From NCBI GenBank assembly GCA_022826825.1, contig JAJDUD010000059.1, forward strand, positions 1 to 64,000: a DNA stretch of 64,000 nt, in the 5' to 3' direction. Of the stretch, positions 59,139 through 64,000 are shown piece after piece (the stretch's first letter is position 1; each line of letters begins with the position of its first letter). Origin of the DNA: Acidobacteriota bacterium (GTDB taxonomy: Bacteria; Acidobacteriota; Vicinamibacteria; Marinacidobacterales; Marinacidobacteraceae). The notes under the pieces were generated by a model. It made no database searches. It was not told the DNA's origin and saw only the letters and a list, made by a program, of their open reading frames with translations. Both the position numbers and the translations under genes were made by a program.

Positions 59139-60283
59139 TATAGATCCAGCAGCAGCGCGGCGAGGAGCGCGGCGCGCCGGGGCAGATCGGCCGTGACCAC
59201 CTGTTCGTGGCGGGCATGCGCGCCGTCCCCGAGCGGGCCGAGGCCGTCGAGCACCGGAACCCCGAGTCCGGCGACGATGTTGCCGTCCGAGCCTCCACCC
59301 GCCGAGCCCTCGCCGAGTTCCCAGTCGAGCTCCCCGGCCAGCCCCCGGGCCCGCTCGTAGAGCGCCGCCACTCCCTCGTTTCGCACGAGCGCCGGCCGGT
59401 TCACCCCACCGGTCCAGCGCACTCCGGCCTCGGGATGTTGCGCGCCCAGTTCCCGGAGCGCCCGGATCAACCGCTCCCCCGATTCCGGGTCGTCCATGCG
59501 GATGTCCACGTCGGCCGACGCCTCGGCCGGAACCACGTTGGTGCGCGACCCGCCCCGGATCAGCCCCACGTTCACCGTGACGCCGCGCGCCGGCGCCGAG
59601 AGCGCGGCGGCGGCGGTGACGATCCCCGCGAGTTCGGTGATCGCGTTGATCCCGCGTTCGGGGTCAAGACCCGCATGCGCGGCGCGTCCCCGAACGGTCA
59701 CCCGGAGGATCCCGACGCCGCGGCGGGCGGTCTTGGCGCCGCCTCCGGGCAACGAAGGCTCCATCACCAGACAGGCGGCCGCTTCGGCGGCTTCCGCCTC
59801 GATGAACTCCCGGCTCGCCGCGCTTCCCGCCTCTTCGTCGGTGTTCCACAGGATCGTGAGCGGCCGGCGCGGCCGGAGTCCGCGCCGCTCGAGGGCGCGG
59901 AGCGCCCAGATCGTCTGCACCAGGCCCGCCTTCATGTCGTAGACGCCCGGCCCCCGGGCAACGCCGTCCTCGATCCGGAAGGGGATTTCGTCCAGCGTGC
60001 CGTGCGCCCAGACGGTGTCCAGGTGCCCGAGCAGCAGCAGCGGTTTCTCACGGGCCGCCGCTCCCGGAACCCGCACCAGCACGTGGGGTCCGCGCGGTGG
60101 ACCGGCACGTGTCCCCGAAACCCGCGACACGGAGGCTCCGTTCAGCGGACCCCGGGCCTCGTCCGTGAGCGCGGCGACGGCCTCGTCGCCCATCCGGGCA
60201 GTGGCCTCCGGGTCGTCGGTGGGCGATTCGGTCCGGACGAACCGCCCCAGCATCTCCTCCATCCGGGGCCGCTCCCCGCTCAA
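59138..60283 (-). CDS. M20-family metallopeptidase
   Basis: A 381-aa zinc-dependent exopeptidase or deacylase. LLLLGHLDTVWAHGTL supplies the first metal His/Asp, GPGVYDMKAGLVQTIWAL the bridging Asp, and LWNTDEEAGSAASREFI the catalytic Glu pair. A dimerisation domain follows (RRGVGILRVTVRGRAAHAG). The C-terminal GGGSDGNIVAGLGVPVLDGLG is typical of carboxypeptidase G2-like glutamate carboxypeptidases. The TTG at 60283 (or ATG at 60262) is the only candidate start. The true N-terminus may lie upstream, since DIRGLLSAL before it fits the family helix. It is separated from the TPR gene by 31 bp. Confidence 0.85.
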   Translation of the reverse strand: MSGERPRMEEMLGRFVRTESPTDDPEATARMGDEAVAALTDEARGPLNGASVSRVSGTRAGPPRGPHVLVRVPGAAAREKPLLLLGHLDTVWAHGTLDEIPFRIEDGVARGPGVYDMKAGLVQTIWALRALERRGLRPRRPLTILWNTDEEAGSAASREFIEAEAAEAAACLVMEPSLPGGGAKTARRGVGILRVTVRGRAAHAGLDPERGINAITELAGIVTAAAALSAPARGVTVNVGLIRGGSRTNVVPAEASADVDIRMDDPESGERLIRALRELGAQHPEAGVRWTGGVNRPALVRNEGVAALYERARGLAGELDWELGEGSAGGGSDGNIVAGLGVPVLDGLGPLGDGAHARHEQVVTADLPRRAALLAALLLDL

Positions 60284-60314
60284 CGCGGAGAGCAGCCCCC
60301 TGATGTCCGCGGGA

Positions 60315-62093
60315 CTACTCGGCGATCTGATTCCGGACCTCCTGGAGCACCGCGATCCGCTCGGCGAGCACCGGATCCTGGACGCCCAGCGCCACGGCCC
60401 TCTCGTACTGTGCCGCGGCGGCGGCCACCCGCTCGTAGTCCGCGTCGCCGGCGGGACAGCCCACCCCGGCCGCCTGCATCCGTTCGCCGAACGTGGCGTC
60501 CTTCAGCCGGCAGGGGCCATAGGCGATCTGGGCGGTATGGGCCCAGGCCAGCATCTGGAACGGCGCGCCCCAACTGTCCATCTTCTGGGTCGCCTCGGAG
60601 AACTGGGCCTCCGCGCCGGCGAAGTTCTGCGACGCCATGTAGGCCTGGCCGAGCGCCCAGTGACCGACCGCGAGGTCGTCCATGTTCCCGTCGGCGGGGA
60701 AGCCCGGGATCCCCGCCTCGAGCACCGGCACCGCGTCGGCCACCATCTGGTTCAGGATGAGCGCGATGCCGTGCTCCACCTGGTAGACCGGGTTGCCGGG
60801 ATCGGCGGCGCTGGCCGCCTGCGCCGCGGCCAGGGCGCCGGCGACGTCCTGAGCCTGACGCTTGGCCTTCGCGCTCGCGTGGCTCGCCATCCCGAGTCCC
60901 GCCTTGGCCTCCTCCGAGTTCGGGTCGGCGGCGACCGCCTCGTTCATATGGTTGACGGCTTCGTCGTAGTTCAGGTCCTGGATGGCGAAACGCCCGAGCG
61001 CGACGTGGGCCGTCACCCTGGAGGCCGGCGGAGAGTTCGCGAGAGTCGTGACCTTGCGGTAGTAGCTCATCGCCTGACCCCGGTTTTCGAGCGCCTCGTA
61101 CACCTGGGCGAACGCGAGGTTCGCCGCCGGGTCGTCAGGGTTCACGGTAACCGCCATGGACAGGTCGCCCTGGGCCTCGGCCGAGTTGCCGAGGGCGTTG
61201 TTCGCGAGGCCCCGGATTCCATAGGCCGCCGTCAACTGGTCGTTCAGGCCGAGCGCGGCGGTCGCCGCGTCCACGGCCGCCTGAAAGTCCTCGCGGGCGT
61301 AGAAGATGTCGGCGAGGCCGGCGTGGGCCCGGGCCGTGTTCGGGTCGAGTTCGACAGCGCGCTGGAAGGAGGTCTCGGCCGCCCCCAGGTCGCCTCCGGC
61401 GGCGGCGGCCTGGCCCAGGGTCGTGTGAGCCAGGGCGCTATTGGGTTCGATCTCGAGGGCGCGGCGGGCCATCGCGGAGGCGTCCTCGAACTGTCCCTGC
61501 CGGGCCATGCTGGACCCGATCGCCACGTAGGTGCTCGCCGGCGGGTTCGGATTCAGCTCGATCACCTTCTGCCCGGCCTCGATCACCTTGAGGTCGTTCT
61601 CGAGCATCCCGTAGGCGCTCGTCACCGCGGTCCAGGCCTCGAGAATTTCCTCCTCGTCCTCGACGTTCTCGAACGCCCAGCCGTCGATGTCCTCCTCCTC
61701 CGTCGGGGGATCCGTCATCAGGGCCTCCTCGAAGGTGCTGGCGACGTTCTCCCACTCCTCGAAGTGGAGGTAGATGCGGCCGAGCCGCATCCGGATGTCC
61801 CGGCGGTAGGGATGGTCCTGCAAAACGCGGAGGAAGAGGCCGCCCGCCTGGCTGAAGGCCGCCTGCGCCGCTTCGGCATCTTCGCTCCGGAGAGCGCGCT
61901 CGGCGTCGTCGAGGTGGTCCTCGGCGATGTCGATGGCGCGGGAAACCTCCCGGCGGTTGAGCGGCGCCTCGTCCTGCGCGAGGGCGCTCGGGGCGCCCAG
62001 GACGGCGGCCAGGCCCAATACCGCGAAGGGGGAGAACCGGCGTAGGAAACCGGCGGACCGCCAGGGTGCCGGATGGAGCGTCGTTTGGGTCAT
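60315..62093 (-). CDS. Secreted or lipid-facing TPR-repeat protein
   Basis: A 592-aa protein with a signal peptide (FSPFAVLGLAAVLGAPSALA) and many tetratricopeptide repeats from about residue 45 onward. Examples are AEAAQAAFSQAGGLFLRVLQ, AAETSFQRAVELDPNTARAH and AVNHMNEAVAADPNSEEAKA. TPR units form superhelical binding scaffolds in the periplasm. The ATG at 62093 follows GGAGG at the right distance, so the TTG further upstream is not needed. The C-terminal region has YERAVALGVQDPVLAERIAV. The partner is unknown. The gene is on the opposite strand to the efflux operon, with 139 bp between their starts. Confidence 0.85.
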   Translation of the reverse strand: MTQTTLHPAPWRSAGFLRRFSPFAVLGLAAVLGAPSALAQDEAPLNRREVSRAIDIAEDHLDDAERALRSEDAEAAQAAFSQAGGLFLRVLQDHPYRRDIRMRLGRIYLHFEEWENVASTFEEALMTDPPTEEEDIDGWAFENVEDEEEILEAWTAVTSAYGMLENDLKVIEAGQKVIELNPNPPASTYVAIGSSMARQGQFEDASAMARRALEIEPNSALAHTTLGQAAAAGGDLGAAETSFQRAVELDPNTARAHAGLADIFYAREDFQAAVDAATAALGLNDQLTAAYGIRGLANNALGNSAEAQGDLSMAVTVNPDDPAANLAFAQVYEALENRGQAMSYYRKVTTLANSPPASRVTAHVALGRFAIQDLNYDEAVNHMNEAVAADPNSEEAKAGLGMASHASAKAKRQAQDVAGALAAAQAASAADPGNPVYQVEHGIALILNQMVADAVPVLEAGIPGFPADGNMDDLAVGHWALGQAYMASQNFAGAEAQFSEATQKMDSWGAPFQMLAWAHTAQIAYGPCRLKDATFGERMQAAGVGCPAGDADYERVAAAAAQYERAVALGVQDPVLAERIAVLQEVRNQIAE

Positions 62094-62232
62094 GAATGCC
62101 TCCGTCAAAACAGGCCGCAGCCTGACGGGAACCGAAATTTTCGGCTTGGATCGTACGCGAGCGGACGCCGCCCTTCAACAGGGGCGGGGCTCCGCCACCA
62201 AGGGGAGTGTCCACCGAATACACTCACGCGCC

Positions 62233-63726
62233 ATGAAGGTGGGTCGCCGAACGGTGCTGGCCGCCGCCGGTGTGCTGGCGAGCGGTTGCGGTGGTCTGCG
62301 GGCCCCCGTCGCGGACCCCGAGGTCGAGTTCACACCCGAGCCGGCGGCGGCCGCGGCCACCGAGTCCGCGGCGGCGCCGGCGGCGGACTGGTGGACCGCG
62401 TTCGGAGACCCGGCGCTCGACCGGGTCGTCGAGCGCGCGCTATCGGGCAACCTCACGCTGCGGGAGGCGGCGGCGCGCCTCGCGCAGGCGGCCGCGGACG
62501 CAGGGATCGCGAGGAGCGCGCTCTATCCCACCGTCGGGACGGGAGTGGACCGCCTGCAGGCGCGGCAGGCCTTCATCGGGCTGCCGATCTCGGACATCGC
62601 GGGGTCCGTCGGGCTGCCGATCCCGGGCATCGGCGAGGAAGAGGTGCTCACCGCGGATTTCGTCCGCTACGGACTCTCCCTGGACCTGACCTGGGAGGCG
62701 AACCTCTGGCGCGCGGCGACGCCGCGGGCGCGGGCCGCGAACGCCGTGATGGAGGCGGCGGTCGCCGAGGTGGCGGGAGCGCGGGTCTCGCTGGCCGGCC
62801 AGGCGGCCCGCCTGTACTTCCTGGCGGTCGAGGCCCGGGAGCAGGCGCGCGTCGCCGAGGCGATCGCGGCGAGCCGGGAAGAGACGGTGCGGTGGACGCG
62901 GGAACGGGCGCGCATCGGCGAGGCGGCGCTTGCCGAGGTGGACGCCGCCGAGGCCCGCCTCGCCGAGGCGCGGGCGACGGCCGCCAGCCGGCGGCAGGCG
63001 CGGGCGGCAGCGGTGCGGGGTCTCGAAGTCCTCTTCACCGACTATCCCGACGGGGAGCCCGGGCCGGACTGGGAACTCGGCGGCGGGCTGCCCGAGGCCC
63101 GGAGTCCGGTTCCCCCGGGAGCACCGGCGGACCTCATCTCCCGACGTCCGGACGTGGCCGGGGCGGAGCGGCGGCTCGCGATGTCCCGGGAGTTCACCGA
63201 AATGGCGCGGCGGGCACGCTATCCCCAGTTTCCGCTGACCAGCTCCGTGGGCACGGCGTCAACGCGGCTGAGGCAGCTCGTGAACGGGGACTTCTCGGTC
63301 TGGAGCCTGATCGCGCGGATCGCGGCGCCCGTGTTCCAGGGGGGCCGCATCCGGGCGCAGATCCGCCAGGAGGAGGCGCGCGACCGCGAGGCGCTGGCGG
63401 CGTACGCGCGGACGGTGCTGACGGCCTATCAGGAGGTGGAGGCGGCGCTCTCCGCGGAGACGGCGCTCGGGGAGATGGAGTCGCGTTCCCGGGAGGCGCT
63501 CTCGGCGAGCCGCCGGGCGCTCTCGCGGACCGCCAGCCAGCGCCTGGGGGGCTTCGGCACGCGACTCATGGAGCTGGAAGCGGAGCGGGCGGTCCTGATG
63601 GCGGAGTCAGGCCACCTGTCGCAGGTGCGGGCGCGGCTCGACAACCGGGTGAACCTGTCGCTGGCACTCGGGGGCGGGTTCGAGCGCACGAACGGAGAGG
63701 AGACGGCGGACGCCGGGGAGAGGTGA
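62233..63726 (+). CDS. TolC-family outer-membrane efflux lipoprotein (NodT type)
   Basis: A 497-aa outer-membrane channel. The signal peptide ends in a lipobox (VLASGC), so the protein is lipidated, as in NodT/OprM-type factors. WWTAFGDPALDRVVERALSG and NLTLREAAARLAQAAADAGIA match the N-terminal RND-outer-membrane-factor pattern, and the repeated half (LISRRPDVAGAERRLAMS, APVFQGGRIRAQIRQEEAR) gives the second helical hairpin. It forms a trimer that expels small molecules with an RND pump. The stop overlaps the next start (TGATG), placing it first in an efflux operon with an adaptor. Confidence 0.92.
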   Translation: MKVGRRTVLAAAGVLASGCGGLRAPVADPEVEFTPEPAAAAATESAAAPAADWWTAFGDPALDRVVERALSGNLTLREAAARLAQAAADAGIARSALYPTVGTGVDRLQARQAFIGLPISDIAGSVGLPIPGIGEEEVLTADFVRYGLSLDLTWEANLWRAATPRARAANAVMEAAVAEVAGARVSLAGQAARLYFLAVEAREQARVAEAIAASREETVRWTRERARIGEAALAEVDAAEARLAEARATAASRRQARAAAVRGLEVLFTDYPDGEPGPDWELGGGLPEARSPVPPGAPADLISRRPDVAGAERRLAMSREFTEMARRARYPQFPLTSSVGTASTRLRQLVNGDFSVWSLIARIAAPVFQGGRIRAQIRQEEARDREALAAYARTVLTAYQEVEAALSAETALGEMESRSREALSASRRALSRTASQRLGGFGTRLMELEAERAVLMAESGHLSQVRARLDNRVNLSLALGGGFERTNGEETADAGER

Positions 63727-64000
63727 TGCAGAGGTTCTTGTTCATTCCGATACTAATCGGCGCGGGAGCGTTGTTGGCGCTCCTGGTGGCGCTCGGCCCG
63801 AGGCCGGAGGCGCAGGAGATCGAAACGGTGCTGCCCGAGGTGCGGGCGGCAACGGTCCGGGTGGGTCCGCAGCGCGTGACGGTCCGGGCGGACGGCACGG
63901 TACGCCCGTCGCGGCGGACCACGGTTTCGGCCGAGGTGGCGGGCCAGGTCGTCTGGTCGGCGCCCGGCCTCCGCGACGGAGCGCGGGTGGAAGAAGGCGC
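63726..64000 (+). CDS. RND efflux periplasmic adaptor (membrane-fusion protein), partial
   Basis: The first 91 codons of a gene cut by the window end. The ATG at 63726 overlaps the preceding stop. An N-terminal membrane or signal helix (FLFIPILIGAGALLALLVAL) is followed by VTVRADGTVRPSRRTTVSAE and VAGQVVWSAPGLRDGARVEE, the start of the barrel-sandwich (lipoyl-like) domain of HlyD/AcrA-type adaptors. It links the outer-membrane channel to an RND pump. The pump gene would follow beyond the window. Confidence 0.85.
   Translation, partial: MQRFLFIPILIGAGALLALLVALGPRPEAQEIETVLPEVRAATVRVGPQRVTVRADGTVRPSRRTTVSAEVAGQVVWSAPGLRDGARVEEG

Noticed and set aside
1-64000. tRNA, rRNA or riboswitch genes
   Set aside because: I scanned the gene-free stretches for cloverleaf-like arms, a CCA end and known riboswitch cores and saw none. 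A covariance-model search would be decisive.

Overview
This 64 kb window is a chromosomal stretch from a GC-rich, diderm (outer-membrane bearing) bacterium. BamA, Skp, LolC/LolD, TonB-type proteins, a TolC-family efflux protein and lipoproteins show the envelope type. Almost all codons end in G or C, and starts are often GTG or TTG at GTGA, TTGA or ATGA overlaps. The long form of IspH, a protein resembling the DUF6677 family, an alpha-beta fused 2-oxoacid dehydrogenase E1 and a secreted TolB-propeller amidohydrolase suggest Acidobacteriota or a close relative. That assignment is inference: no rRNA, tRNA or other phylogenetic marker was seen.

Layout. 1-9 kb: edge repeats, a DjlA-like co-chaperone, a small membrane protein, a threonine-dehydratase-like enzyme, then a coupled set of secreted amidohydrolase, 35-aa membrane peptide, sodium:solute symporter and lipoprotein. 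9-19 kb: aminotransferase, coaD, rsmD, an unrecognised 397-aa protein, a membrane coiled-coil protein, a possible antitoxin, recG, a secreted protein, a RelB/DinJ antitoxin and miaA. 19-33.5 kb: a long leftward envelope and housekeeping block (SpoIID-domain protein, TonB-like protein, FabZ-like dehydratase, Skp, BamA, ClpC, LolD, LolC, LysS, NusB, RibH). 33.5-35.5 kb: crotonase and thiolase. 35.8-36.8 kb: a toxin-antitoxin patch (RHH antitoxin, BrnT/BrnA). 36.9-40.4 kb: nucleoside salvage (DUF6677-like protein, 56-aa membrane protein, CNT transporter, purine nucleoside phosphorylase, and convergent hypoxanthine phosphoribosyltransferase). 40.4-48 kb: a second TonB-like protein, CaiB-type CoA transferase, class III aminotransferase, a MITE-like element, uvrB, ispH and a divergent ferredoxin. 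48-55 kb: fused E1, acyl-CoA dehydrogenase, aromatic amino acid decarboxylase, and two paralogous 106-aa membrane proteins flanking a pterin carbinolamine dehydratase. 55-58.5 kb: a polar amino acid ABC transporter. 59-64 kb: M20 peptidase, TPR protein and the start of an efflux operon.

The gene-free stretches are the most unusual part. Many of them, and five of seven convergent gene junctions, carry hairpin-rich dispersed repeats of two kinds. One is a unit of about 50 bp, usually in inverted pairs with a spacer of about 90-120 bp (REPIN-like). The other is a composite element of about 260 bp seen three times, whose core is flipped relative to its flank in one copy. A separate element of about 183 bp with 23-bp terminal inverted repeats abuts the end of uvrB.

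No complete defence system, prophage, CRISPR array or transposase gene was recognised. The best candidates for undescribed biology are the invertible and paired repeats, the duplicated 106-aa membrane proteins with duplicated leaders, the unrecognised 397-aa protein, and the small membrane proteins coupled to larger genes.
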